A stretch of 64,000 nucleotides of DNA. Origin: Kribbella monticola. GTDB lineage: Bacteria > Actinomycetota > Actinomycetes > Propionibacteriales > Kribbellaceae. A model generated the notes under the pieces. The model ran no database searches, was not told the DNA's origin, and saw only the letters and a list, made by a program, of their open reading frames with translations. Below, piece by piece: positions 49,259-57,952 of the stretch (position 1 is its first letter; each line of letters begins with the position of its first letter). Position numbers and translations under genes: made by a program. The stretch lies in assembly GCF_003261635.1 (NCBI RefSeq), contig NZ_QFXK01000039.1:186001-250000 (forward strand). The letters are read 5' to 3'.

Positions 49259-49680
49259 CGAAGACCTACGAGGTGACGGCTCGGCGGTGGGCGCAGGGCT
49301 GGGAGTTGCATGTCGCCGGGGTCGGGGTGACCCAGTGCCAGCCGCTTGCGGATGCCGACCGGATGGCGCGTGACTATCTCGCCACCGAGCTCGGCGGGGA
49401 GCCTGAGGACTACACCGTCGACGTCCGGCCCGATCTTGGTGGCATCGAGGCCGAAGCGACCGCGGTACGTCAGCGGATGCTGGACGCCCAGGCCGCGGTC
49501 GACCGGGCTGCCGACGACATGCGCCAAGTGGTGCGGAAACTCCGCGGAGATGGCCTTTCGGTCCGCGACACCGCGACGATTCTCGAGGTGTCGCCAGGCC
49601 GGGTGTCGCAGCTCGCCAACGATCACCCGAAGACGAGGAAGGCCGTTCCCCGGGTGAAGATGCCCCGCCAAGTCGCCTAG
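49255..49680 (+). CDS. hicB: HicB-type antitoxin with HTH
   Basis: A 141-residue partner of the toxin. N-terminal partly degraded RNase-H-like HicB fold (YEVTARRWAQGWELHVAGVGVTQC, ADRMARDYLATEL) followed by a helical linker and a C-terminal HTH (RGDGLSVRDTATILEVSPGRVSQLAND) for operator binding. GTG 49255 overlaps the hicA stop. Longer than many HicB proteins but the layout is common in actinobacteria. Probably binds the inverted repeat at 48998. Convergent with GntP (4-bp overlap). Confidence 0.82.
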   Translation: MTKTYEVTARRWAQGWELHVAGVGVTQCQPLADADRMARDYLATELGGEPEDYTVDVRPDLGGIEAEATAVRQRMLDAQAAVDRAADDMRQVVRKLRGDGLSVRDTATILEVSPGRVSQLANDHPKTRKAVPRVKMPRQVA

Positions 49681-51203
49681 AAGATCAGGGACAGGAGGAG
49701 GGTCAGGGCCAGGCCCATGATGGAGATGATGGTTTCCATTACGGACCAGGTTTTGATGGTTTCGCCTACGGTGAGGCCGAAGTACTCCTTGACCAGCCAG
49801 AAGCCGGCGTCGTTGACGTGGGAGAAGAAGAGGGAGCCGGCGCCGATGGCCAGGACGACCAGGGCGACGTTGGTGTCGTTCAGGCCGGCCGCCAACGGCG
49901 CCACGATGCCGGCGGCCGTGACGGTGGCGACGGTGGCCGAGCCGGTGGCCAGGCGAATCAGGACCGCGACGATCCAGCCGAGCACCAACGCGGACAGGCT
50001 TGCGGCGACGGCGATCTTGGCGATTGCCGTACCGGTTCCGCCGTCGACGAGGACCTGCTTGAAGCCGCCGCCGGCGCCGACGATGAGCAGCACGCCGACG
50101 ATCGGGAAGAGGCTCTCGCCGATCTTCTTGCTCAGCACCGAGACCGTGAAACCGACCGCCGTACCGAAGGTGTACATCGCGAGCAGGACGGCGATCAGCA
50201 GCGCCACGACCGGGTCGCCGATGAACGCCAGGAACGGGTAGAGCGCCGCGTCCTTGCTCATCCAGACGTCAGCGGCGGCCTTGAGCAGCATCAGCACCAC
50301 CGGTGACAGCACGGTGATGAGCGTCCAAGCAAAACTCGGGCTCCGAGTCGCCGTCGGATCCTGCGCAGTACCGGCCTCCTCGGCGCCCGAAACCTCCTCC
50401 AGACCGTCAGCCGCTCCGGGACCCCGGACCGGCCCGTCCTGGACGCGAGACACTCCCGCCGAACCACTACCCCCGACGCCAACGCCACCGCTGCGAGTCC
50501 CGCTGGTCACCGCAAGAGCCGCGCCGGACGCGCCGATCGGCACCCACTGCGCAGCAAAGCGCGCGAAGACGGGCCCAGCCACGGCAACCGACGGAATCGC
50601 GACCAGCAGACCGAGCGCCAGCGTGATGCCCACATTCCCGTGCAGGATGCCGATCGCCGCCAGCGGCCCCGGGTGCGGCGGCACGAACCCGTGCAGCACC
50701 GACAGACCCGCAAGCGCCGGAATCCCCAGCAGCATCGCCTTGCCACCGGACCGGCGTACGGCCAGCATCACGATCGGGATCAGCAGCACCAGCCCGATCT
50801 CGAAGAACATCGGGATGCCGATGATCCCGGCGATCAGCGCCATCTTCCAGGGCAGCGTGGCGGGCCGGCCGCGCAGCAGCGTGTCCACCACCTTGTCGGC
50901 GCCGCCGGAGTCCGCGAGCAGCTTGCCGAGCATCGCCCCGAGCGCGATCAGCACCCCGACGTACCCGAGGACACCGCCGACCCCGTTCTCGTACGACTTG
51001 GTCACCCCGCCGGCCGCGATCCCCGAGGCCAGCCCGACGAACAGCGCGCCGATCGTCAGCGCGAGGAACGCGTGCAACTTGAGCGCCACGATCAACGCGA
51101 CGATCAGCGCGATCCCGATCACCGCGACGATCAGGACCCTGGTGTCATGCCCGTTCCAGGGCGCATTCACATCCCCGGCCATGGCCAGCTGAACAAGCTT
51201 CAT
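49677..51203 (-). CDS. GntP-family gluconate/proton symporter
   Basis: A 508-residue permease with about 12-14 helices. Family signatures: GVGGVLGYVGVLIALGAMLGKLL, PMFFEIGLVLLIPI, GFVPPHPGPLAAIGILHGNVG, and SHVNDAGFWLVKEYFGLTVGETIKTW. Imports gluconate or other sugar acids with protons. Unusual is a Gly/Ser/acidic, probably disordered insert of about 60 residues in the central cytoplasmic loop (about residues 228-290). ATG 51203. Regulator not adjacent. Confidence 0.9.
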   Translation of the reverse strand: MKLVQLAMAGDVNAPWNGHDTRVLIVAVIGIALIVALIVALKLHAFLALTIGALFVGLASGIAAGGVTKSYENGVGGVLGYVGVLIALGAMLGKLLADSGGADKVVDTLLRGRPATLPWKMALIAGIIGIPMFFEIGLVLLIPIVMLAVRRSGGKAMLLGIPALAGLSVLHGFVPPHPGPLAAIGILHGNVGITLALGLLVAIPSVAVAGPVFARFAAQWVPIGASGAALAVTSGTRSGGVGVGGSGSAGVSRVQDGPVRGPGAADGLEEVSGAEEAGTAQDPTATRSPSFAWTLITVLSPVVLMLLKAAADVWMSKDAALYPFLAFIGDPVVALLIAVLLAMYTFGTAVGFTVSVLSKKIGESLFPIVGVLLIVGAGGGFKQVLVDGGTGTAIAKIAVAASLSALVLGWIVAVLIRLATGSATVATVTAAGIVAPLAAGLNDTNVALVVLAIGAGSLFFSHVNDAGFWLVKEYFGLTVGETIKTWSVMETIISIMGLALTLLLSLIF

Positions 51204-51241
51204 GGGACACCGCCTTTCCTACTTCTGGGGTGCCCCTCAAG

Positions 51242-52462
51242 CTACTCGTTCAACCAGGATCGGATCGTTTCCTCGTCCGGGCGCGCCTCGGTGCCGATCG
51301 CGTGCGGGACGAAGCGGGCGTAGTAGTCGGTGACCGGCCCGTCCGATTCGCGCACCATCATCCCGGCGGCGACCCCGTCGACGACCCAACTGCCGATCAC
51401 GGCTCGGTTCCCCTCGTACGACGGCAGCGGGTGCCACTCCTGGTAGACCATCGTGTCCGTGTCGTACGGGCCCGACTGGATGTGGTCCTCCGGGTCGGTG
51501 ATGGTGTGGATCCGGATGTTGCTGCCCTCGCGGCCGTGCAGCGGCTTGGCGACCCATTCGAGCAGGTCGCCCGGTGACCCGAAGTACGCGGGCAACAGGT
51601 TCGGGTGGTCGGGGTACAGCTCCCACAGCACCGGGAGGATCGCCTTGGTCGAGAGCATCGTCTTCCAGATCGGCTCTATCCACTGCACGGGCTCGCGTTC
51701 GACCCCGGCCAGGATGTATTTGCCGAACTCGTCGTCGAGCATGTCCTCCCACGGGTACAGCTTGAACGCGGTCCGGATCTTCCGCCCGCCCCAGTCCACG
51801 AAGGCGCGCTGCGTCGACTCCCAGCCCAGATCCTCGATCTCGTGCCCGTACGTCGCCAGCCCCGCCATCGCCGCGGTGTCGCGCAGATAGGCGACCGTCA
51901 TCGCCTCCTCGCCGGTCGTCTCCGCCGCCGAGTTGAAGAAGTGCGCCTCGTTGCCCGGGAAGGCTCCCTCGGTACGCCGTTCGCTCCACCACTTGACCAG
52001 GCGATCGTGCACCGAGTTCCACTGGTCGGCGTCGGGGAACACGTCCTCGAGCCAGTTCCACTGGATCACCGCGGACTCCAGCAGCCCGGTCGGGGTGTCG
52101 CCGTTGATCTCCAGCATCTTCGGTTCGACCCCGGACCAGGCCAGGTCGAACCGCGCGTACACCGACAGGTCCTGGCGCCTCAGCGACTGCTCCACCAGCG
52201 ACAGCGTCCCGGACGCCAGGCCGAGCTGAGCATCACTGAACCTGGTCACCATCACCGAGGCGGCGTGCTTGCACATCTCGTACAGCTCCTCGGTGACACG
52301 CTCGAGGTGCAGCACCTCGTCCATCGTCACCTCGTACCAGGCGCTCTCGTTCCAGTAGGGGCGTTCGCTGCCGTCGGGCATGTCCGTCATCGGGAACACC
52401 AGGCCCTGCTCGACGACCTTGTCCTTCCAGCCGGGGCGTGGCCGGATCGAGTGCCGCCACAT
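51242..52462 (-). CDS. Glutathionylspermidine synthase-like ATP-grasp ligase
   Basis: A 406-residue ATP-grasp enzyme of the GSP_synth family (C-terminal synthetase half of glutathionylspermidine synthase). Signatures: RFDLAWSGVEPKMLEINGDTPTGLLE, IRTAFKLYPWEDMLDDEFG, and LLEWVAKPLHGREGSNIRI. The amidase half is absent. E. coli YgiC and YjfC are similar stand-alone forms and can join small peptides or amines; the substrate here is unknown, though it is encoded with an amino-acid permease. ATG 52462 overlaps the lipoprotein stop by one base. Confidence 0.88.
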   Translation of the reverse strand: MWRHSIRPRPGWKDKVVEQGLVFPMTDMPDGSERPYWNESAWYEVTMDEVLHLERVTEELYEMCKHAASVMVTRFSDAQLGLASGTLSLVEQSLRRQDLSVYARFDLAWSGVEPKMLEINGDTPTGLLESAVIQWNWLEDVFPDADQWNSVHDRLVKWWSERRTEGAFPGNEAHFFNSAAETTGEEAMTVAYLRDTAAMAGLATYGHEIEDLGWESTQRAFVDWGGRKIRTAFKLYPWEDMLDDEFGKYILAGVEREPVQWIEPIWKTMLSTKAILPVLWELYPDHPNLLPAYFGSPGDLLEWVAKPLHGREGSNIRIHTITDPEDHIQSGPYDTDTMVYQEWHPLPSYEGNRAVIGSWVVDGVAAGMMVRESDGPVTDYYARFVPHAIGTEARPDEETIRSWLNE

Positions 52463-52881
52463 CAGCCGCCAGAGCCTCCCTTGCCCGCCTTGCCGAAGCC
52501 ACCGCGGGTGATCTTGCCGATGTCGCCGCCCTTGGTGTCCAGCCCGCCACGCTTGATCGTCGGCGACCCGCCACCGCCCGGCCGCGTGGTCGGGGTCGTG
52601 TAGGTGCCCTGCGCGGTGTTGAAGCGACCGCCGATCGGCGGCACCAGGCCGCCACCACGAGTGGCCATGTAGAACCAGAAGAAGCCCGCGCCCGACCCGT
52701 GGTACTCGCGGTTGTCCTTGCAGTTGGCGTCGTCCGTTCGCTCCTGCGTCTGCGGATCGACGCAGATCGCGGCGTAGTCGGGCTGGTCGTCGCTGGAGCA
52801 ACCGGTCAGCGAAGCCGCGACCAGGGCGGTCAGGCCGAGCGTGATCCCGGCACTTCGCATCCGTCGCCGTGGTTCCGTCAC
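52462..52881 (-). CDS. Lipoprotein, YgiB-like partner of the ligase
   Basis: A 139-residue exported lipoprotein: MRSAGITLGLTALVAASLTGCSS with lipobox LTGC, a short Cys-containing domain (AAICVDPQTQERTDDANCKDNREY, probably a disulfide), an aromatic GFFWFYMATRGG segment, and a Gly-rich C-terminal tail (GGGGSPTIKRGG...KAGKGGSGG). Position next to a GSP-synthase-like gene recalls E. coli ygiB-ygiC. ATG 52881 overlaps the permease stop. Confidence 0.75.
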   Translation of the reverse strand: MTEPRRRMRSAGITLGLTALVAASLTGCSSDDQPDYAAICVDPQTQERTDDANCKDNREYHGSGAGFFWFYMATRGGGLVPPIGGRFNTAQGTYTTPTTRPGGGGSPTIKRGGLDTKGGDIGKITRGGFGKAGKGGSGG

Positions 52882-54239
52882 GACCGCACCTCCCCCTCGG
52901 CGGGCGGCTTCATCGAATACATGATGATCGCGCCCACCACCATCGTCACACCCACCACAACCAGCGAACCCGTGGCCGCGTTGGCGACCGCGAGCACCAG
53001 AACGGTGACGAACCCGGCCGTCGCCAGCAGCGGAACGACCACACGCTGCAGCACCCGGCCGCGGATCTCACCACTGAAATAGACCGGTACTGCGAGCGCG
53101 GTCGCCAGGTAGTAGAGGGAGACGAGGATGGACACCGCACCGACCGAGTCGGCCAGTACCGCGTCCGAGGTGAGCACCAGCACCACATAGATCAGCAGGC
53201 TCACTCCGGCGAACACCCAGGTGGCGACGCTCGGTGTCTGGAAGCGTCCCGAGATCCGGGCGAACTGCCCGGGGAACGCGTCCCGGCGGGCCATCGACAG
53301 CATCGTCCGCGCGGTCGGCAGGATCGTGGTCTGCGTCGAGGCGAGTGCCGAGGCCAGAACCGCGATGAGCAGCAGCTTGCCGCCGGCCGTGCCGAGCAGG
53401 TCACCGGCCAGGACCGAGAAGAAGTCGCCGTCGGAGACGTCCGCGAGCGCATCGGTTCCGGCGTACGCGATCGCCGACCAGGCAACGACGACGTACAGGA
53501 CGACCAGGATCACGTTGGCGGCGAGGGCAGCGACAGCCGGCGTACGGCGTGGGTCGCGCGTCTCCTCGTTGACGCTGAAGGACGAGTCCCAGCCCCAGTA
53601 GAGGAACACCGCGATCAGCAGGCCGGTCGACCAGCTGACCTCGCTCGTGCTCGAGGCGGGGGGAATGCTGAACGAATCCGCCACCCAGAAGGCGTTGACG
53701 GCGAACCACAGCAGCGCGAGCAGTTCGATGCCGAGCAGCAGTAGCTGGGTCCACGCGGCGATCCGGATGCCGCGGTACGCGAGGACGGCCATGCCGATGA
53801 TGAACACCGCACCGAGGCCGGCCTGAGCCAGTCGCGAGTCAGCAGCACCGTCGAGCCCGAACAACACGTACGTGTAGACGGAGGCGACCTGGGCCAGGTT
53901 CCCCATCACCAGGACGCAGGCCATCACAGTGGTCCAGCCGACCAACCGGCCGATCCCGCGGCCGAACGCCTTCTCGGTCCAGCGGAACGTCGTACCGCAG
54001 TCCGGCTCGGCCGCGTTCAGTTCGCGGAAGCAGAGCGCCATCAGAATCACCGGGATCGCGCTGACGGCGAGGACCTGTGGAGTGGCCGCTCCGACCGTCG
54101 AGGCGAGCAGCCCGACGGACACAGCGAGCGAGTACGCCGGCGCGGTCGACGACATCCCGATCGCGGTGGAGGCCCGGAGGCCGAGCGCGCCCTTGCGCAG
54201 ACTCCGGCCCCGCGAGCGCGAGTCGGGGATCGTCGTCAT
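52878..54239 (-). CDS. APC-family amino acid/polyamine permease
   Basis: A 453-residue, 12-helix transporter with the APC motif GLRASTAIGMSSTAPAYSLAVSVG, AAEPDCGTTFRWTEKAFGRGIGRLVGW and STQTTILPTARTMLSMARRDAFP. Probably imports an amino acid or amine that the linked ligase uses (inference). ATG 54239 follows GGGGGA; an ATG at 54257 is in frame. Heads the operon permease-lipoprotein-ligase, with both junctions overlapping. Confidence 0.87.
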   Translation of the reverse strand: MTTIPDSRSRGRSLRKGALGLRASTAIGMSSTAPAYSLAVSVGLLASTVGAATPQVLAVSAIPVILMALCFRELNAAEPDCGTTFRWTEKAFGRGIGRLVGWTTVMACVLVMGNLAQVASVYTYVLFGLDGAADSRLAQAGLGAVFIIGMAVLAYRGIRIAAWTQLLLLGIELLALLWFAVNAFWVADSFSIPPASSTSEVSWSTGLLIAVFLYWGWDSSFSVNEETRDPRRTPAVAALAANVILVVLYVVVAWSAIAYAGTDALADVSDGDFFSVLAGDLLGTAGGKLLLIAVLASALASTQTTILPTARTMLSMARRDAFPGQFARISGRFQTPSVATWVFAGVSLLIYVVLVLTSDAVLADSVGAVSILVSLYYLATALAVPVYFSGEIRGRVLQRVVVPLLATAGFVTVLVLAVANAATGSLVVVGVTMVVGAIIMYSMKPPAEGEVRS

Positions 54240-54288
54240 GGTCCCCCAGACTGCCATGCCCGACCGCCAACACTGACCAACCCGCCGA

Positions 54289-55191
54289 TCAGGACATCAG
54301 CTGGGTGACGGTGACGAGGGTGTAGCCGCGGGCGCGGAGGGTGCGGACGATCTCGGGGATCGCCTCGTCCGTGAAGGGTGCGTTGTCGCCGCCGTGCATG
54401 TGCAGCACGACGATCGAGCCGTCCTGGACGTGCGAGAGGACCTGCTTGATGATCGGTCGCGGCGACTTCGCGAACCCGTCGGCGCCGGGCACGTCCAGGC
54501 CGACCGCGGTGACGCCGGCGGGGGCGAGTTCGTGCAGCGCGGTGCCGTCGTAGCAACCGCCCGGGAAGCGGAACCACCTGGTCGCGTGCGCATCCAGCTT
54601 GTCCAGGATCTCGACGGCACGGCGTACGTCGGTGAGCATGTCGGCGGCCGGGACCGTGCCGAGCGTGTAGCAGTGCTTGGTGAACCCACGGTGGTCGTAG
54701 GTGTGCGTGCCGAGCTCGAACAGCGGGTCCGCCGCCAGTTCGCGGGTGCGGTCGGGGTACTGCTCCATCCACATCCCCGTCAGGAACAGCGTCGCGGGGA
54801 CCTTCATCGCGCGGAGCTCGTTGATCAGGGCCTCGTTGTAGTACGACTTGACCTTGCCGCGCTGGAGTCGGGTGCGCATCAGCGCGGTGAGATCGGCGTC
54901 GAAGGTGAGCGCGATCCGCCGCTTGTTCCGCGGCCCGTGCTGCACGACCGGCAGCAGACCCCCGTGCGACTCCCCCGGCCTGACGCTGGGCGTACTGGGC
55001 GTACTAGGCGTACTAGGCGTACTAGAAGCAGGTGGCGTAGGAACAGGGCTGCTAAGCGGCGTAGGCCTAGTGCTGGCAGGAAAGGTCCGGTCCGGCGTGG
55101 GTGTCGCGGTCGGTGAACCCCCGCAACCGGTCAGTACTACGCACGCCGTCGCGACCAGTGCCGCGATCCTGATCCCCCGATGGCCAATCAC
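54289..55191 (-). CDS. Polysaccharide deacetylase lipoprotein
   Basis: A 300-residue exported lipoprotein. Signal and lipobox VLTGCGG (Cys near residue 23), a Thr/Pro/Ser-rich spacer (about 25-75), then a NodB domain with TFDADLTALM, ELGTHTYDHRGFTKHC (metal His pair), RFPGGCYD and IVVLHMHGGD. It removes acetyl groups from chitin, peptidoglycan or other polysaccharides outside the cell. The spacer is encoded in part by the 9-bp tandem repeat at 54989. Confidence 0.9.
   Translation of the reverse strand: MIGHRGIRIAALVATACVVLTGCGGSPTATPTPDRTFPASTRPTPLSSPVPTPPASSTPSTPSTPSTPSVRPGESHGGLLPVVQHGPRNKRRIALTFDADLTALMRTRLQRGKVKSYYNEALINELRAMKVPATLFLTGMWMEQYPDRTRELAADPLFELGTHTYDHRGFTKHCYTLGTVPAADMLTDVRRAVEILDKLDAHATRWFRFPGGCYDGTALHELAPAGVTAVGLDVPGADGFAKSPRPIIKQVLSHVQDGSIVVLHMHGGDNAPFTDEAIPEIVRTLRARGYTLVTVTQLMS
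54989..55024. repeat. Four-copy 9-bp tandem repeat
   Basis: Four units of GGCGTACTA (first copy ends in G). On the coding strand they encode repeated Thr-Pro-Ser in the spacer of the deacetylase lipoprotein. Such repeats vary in number by slippage, changing spacer length in multiples of three residues without loss of frame. Confidence 0.85.
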
Positions 55192-55212
55192 GATCCCCCA
55201 GTATGCCCCTGC

Positions 55213-55767
55213 TCAGGACCACGACCGGCGCTCCCACTCGTCGCGCACGAGAGCCCAGATCTGCACGTCATGGATCTCCCCGCGGTAGGGGAAGGCCTGC
55301 CGCAGGGTGCCCTCGAGAGTCATCCCGAGCCGCTTGGCGACGGCGCCGCTGCGCTCGTTGCCCGGTACGCAGCGCCATTCCACCCGGTTCATCCCGCGGA
55401 CGCCGATCGCCCAGTCGATCAGCTGCTGCGTGGCCCGGGTGACCAACCCACGGCCTTCCGCCTCGGCCGACAGCCAGACCCCGATCTCGCAGCTGCCCCA
55501 GGCCACCTCGAAGGTCCGGAACAGCAGTCCGCCGACGAGCTCGCCGGCCAGCCAGATGCCGTAGATCCGGCCCTCGCCGGCCGCCTGGCGATCGGCGTAC
55601 CGCTGCAGGAAGGACCTGGCTCCGTCCTCGTCGACGACGAGGTCGGCCCACGAGATGTACGGCTCGATGTTCTTCCGGGCCTTGTCCACGTGCGCCAGGA
55701 ACTCAGCGGCCTGCCACGGCTCGAGCGGGCGGAGGTCGGCGTCGTCGGTGAGTTCGAGCGTGAACAT
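55213..55767 (-). CDS. GNAT acetyltransferase (RimL-like)
   Basis: A 184-residue acetyltransferase with the acetyl-CoA site EIGVWLSAEAEGRGLVTRATQQLIDWAIGVRGMNRVEWRC and EGTLRQAFPYRGEIHDVQIWALVRDEW, as in ribosomal-protein-alanine or spectinomycin-type N-acetyltransferases. ATG 55767 is close to the inverted repeat at 55785, which separates it from the divergent TetR gene. Substrate unknown. Confidence 0.87.
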   Translation of the reverse strand: MFTLELTDDADLRPLEPWQAAEFLAHVDKARKNIEPYISWADLVVDEDGARSFLQRYADRQAAGEGRIYGIWLAGELVGGLLFRTFEVAWGSCEIGVWLSAEAEGRGLVTRATQQLIDWAIGVRGMNRVEWRCVPGNERSGAVAKRLGMTLEGTLRQAFPYRGEIHDVQIWALVRDEWERRSWS

Positions 55768-55784
55768 GAGTGGCCTCCCGGAGT

Positions 55785-55802
55785 ACATAACAAACGTTAG
55801 GT
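55785..55802. promoter_or_regulatory. TetR operator candidate
   Basis: ACATAAC-AAAC-GTTAGGT: 7-bp arms matching at six positions, 4-bp centre, in the divergent promoter between GNAT and TetR genes. Confidence 0.5.
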
Positions 55803-55833
55803 ACGTACTATAGCCCGCAAGGAGGTGACGGCG

Positions 55834-56421
55834 ATGCCGGCAAGAACCGATCACGAGGCCAGGCGGCGCGACGTGTCGGCCGCGGTCTGGCGGGTACTCG
55901 CCGAGGCCGGCTTCGGCGGGCTCACCCTGCGCGCGGTGGCGGCCGAACTGGGTGCGACCACCGGACTGGTGACGCACTACTTCCCCTCCAAGCAGGCGCT
56001 GATCGTGCACGCGTTGGAGTTGGCCGAGACGCACACCAGGGCACTCGTTCCGGAGTACGAAGGGCGGGGACTGGAGGCGCTGCGGTCCGCCCTGGCCGCG
56101 GCCCTCCCGCTGACACCCGAAGCCACGGACATCAACCGGGTCTGGGTCAGCTCGTGGGACGCCGCCTTGGCAGACGCCGAGCTCCACGCACTCGAGAAAG
56201 CTCGCTACAAACGCTGGCGGGCCCGGCTGAAGCCGCTCGTCATCGACGCGCAGGACGACGGCGACCTACCACCAGGCGATCCGGACGACCTCGTGGCAGG
56301 GCTCGCCGCGTTCACCCACGGCCTCGTAGTACAGGCGCTCTTCGACCCACGAGCGTTCTCCCACAAACGGCTCACAGCGTTGCTCGACGCCCATCTCGCG
56401 GCACTGAGCCCTCAGGGTTGA
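55834..56421 (+). CDS. TetR-family regulator
   Basis: A 195-residue regulator: HTH at residues 10-55 (RRRDVSAAVWRVLAEAGFGGLTLRAVAAELGATTGLVTHYFPSKQALI) and a BetI-like C-terminal domain (NRVWVSSWDAALADAEL). ATG 55834 follows AAGGAGGTGAC at good spacing; a GTG at 55825 lies inside that site. Probably controls the divergent GNAT gene. Stop is 3 bp from the convergent aldehyde dehydrogenase stop. Confidence 0.88.
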   Translation: MPARTDHEARRRDVSAAVWRVLAEAGFGGLTLRAVAAELGATTGLVTHYFPSKQALIVHALELAETHTRALVPEYEGRGLEALRSALAAALPLTPEATDINRVWVSSWDAALADAELHALEKARYKRWRARLKPLVIDAQDDGDLPPGDPDDLVAGLAAFTHGLVVQALFDPRAFSHKRLTALLDAHLAALSPQG

Positions 56422-56424
56422 GCT

Positions 56425-57885
56425 TCAGTCGAGGGCGACGGCGATGTATTTCACGTCGAGGTATTCGTCGATGCCGACGGTGCCGCCTTCTCGGCCCAGA
56501 CCGGACTGCTTGACGCCGCCGAAGGGGGCCGCCGGGTTGGAGACGATGCCCTGGTTGAGGCCGACCATGCCGCTCTCCAACGCTTCCGACACCCGCAGCG
56601 CCCGGCTGAGATCCTTGGTGAACAGGTACGACACCAGGCCGAACTCGGTGTCGTTGGCCATCCGGATCGCCTCGTCCTCGTCGTCGAAGGCGGTCAGCGG
56701 TGCGACCGGCCCGAAGATCTCCTCCTTCTGCAGCCGGGCACTCGCCGGTACGCCGGCCAGCACCGTCGGCGGGTAGAAGTACCCGTTGCCCTCGGCAACC
56801 GACCCGCCGAGCAGTACGTCGGCGCCCTGGGACACCGCGTCGTCCACCAGTTCGGCCACCTTGTCGCGCTGCTTCGCGTCGATCAGCGGGCCGACGTCGA
56901 CGCCGTCACCGGTCCCGCGGCCGACCTTCAACGCCTTCATCCGCTCGGTCAGCTTCGCGCCGAACGCGTCGATCACCGACGAGTGCACATAGATCCGGTT
57001 GGCCGCCGTACAGGCTTCACCGCCGTTGCGCATCTTCGCCAGCATCGTGCCCTCGACCGCCTTGTCCAGATCCGCGTCCTCGAACACGATCAGCGGTGCG
57101 TTCCCGCCGAGCTCCATGCTGGTGCGCAGTACCTGGTCGGCGGACTGCTCGATCAGCTTCTTGCCGACCGGCGTCGACCCGGTGAAGGACAGCTTGCGGG
57201 CGCGGCCGTCCTTGATCAGCGGCTCCATCACCCCGCCGGAGTCGCTGGTGGTGACCACGTTCAGTACGCCGGCCGGCAACCCGGCCTCGGTCATCAGCTC
57301 GGCCAGCTTCAGCATCGACAGCGGCGTCTGCGCGGCCGGCTTGATCACCATCGTGCAGCCGGCCGCGACCGCCGGGCCGATCTTGCGGGCGCCCATCGCC
57401 GCCGGGAAGTTCCACGGGGTGATCAGCAGACACGGGCCGACCGGCTGCCGGAGTACGACGAAGCGGCCCTTGCCGTTCGGGGCGATCTGGTAACCGCCGT
57501 CGATCCGGACGGCCTCCTCGGAGAACCAGCGGAAGAACTCCGCGGCGTACGCGATCTCGCCCTTCGACTCGGCGACCGGCTTGCCCATCTCCAGCGTCAT
57601 CAGCAGCGCCAACTCGTCGGCGCGGGCCGTCATCAGCTCGAACGAGCGCCGCAGGATCTCGCCGCGGTCGCGAGGCGGGGTCGCGGCCCACTCGGCCTGG
57701 GCGGCGACAGCCGCGTCCAATGCGGCCAGGCCGTCCGCCGGACTGGCGTCGGCCACCGAGCAGAGCGTCTCTCCGGTGGCCGGGTCCTCGACCGCCAGGG
57801 TCCTACCGCTCTCGGCGGCCTGCCACTTGCCCCCGATGAACAGGTCGGTGGGACACGCTTCGATGACTTCCTGCTCTCGCGACAT
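56425..57885 (-). CDS. NAD(P)-dependent aldehyde (succinate-semialdehyde-type) dehydrogenase
   Basis: A 486-residue aldehyde dehydrogenase. Cofactor site TPWNFPAAMGARKIGPAVAAGCTMVIKPAAQTP and FTGSTPVGK, general base Glu in MELGGNAPLIVF, nucleophile Cys in GGEACTAANRIYVH, and KEEIFGPV. Sequence type is close to GabD, which oxidises succinate semialdehyde to succinate in GABA catabolism. ATG 57885 follows GAGGCAG. No GABA transaminase is adjacent. Confidence 0.92.
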   Translation of the reverse strand: MSREQEVIEACPTDLFIGGKWQAAESGRTLAVEDPATGETLCSVADASPADGLAALDAAVAAQAEWAATPPRDRGEILRRSFELMTARADELALLMTLEMGKPVAESKGEIAYAAEFFRWFSEEAVRIDGGYQIAPNGKGRFVVLRQPVGPCLLITPWNFPAAMGARKIGPAVAAGCTMVIKPAAQTPLSMLKLAELMTEAGLPAGVLNVVTTSDSGGVMEPLIKDGRARKLSFTGSTPVGKKLIEQSADQVLRTSMELGGNAPLIVFEDADLDKAVEGTMLAKMRNGGEACTAANRIYVHSSVIDAFGAKLTERMKALKVGRGTGDGVDVGPLIDAKQRDKVAELVDDAVSQGADVLLGGSVAEGNGYFYPPTVLAGVPASARLQKEEIFGPVAPLTAFDDEDEAIRMANDTEFGLVSYLFTKDLSRALRVSEALESGMVGLNQGIVSNPAAPFGGVKQSGLGREGGTVGIDEYLDVKYIAVALD

Positions 57886-57952
57886 CTGCTCTGCCTCTCC
57901 ACGGCTGCCTACTAGTCGGCCGTACCCACAGTAGGCCGCCGCAAAGCAGGAA

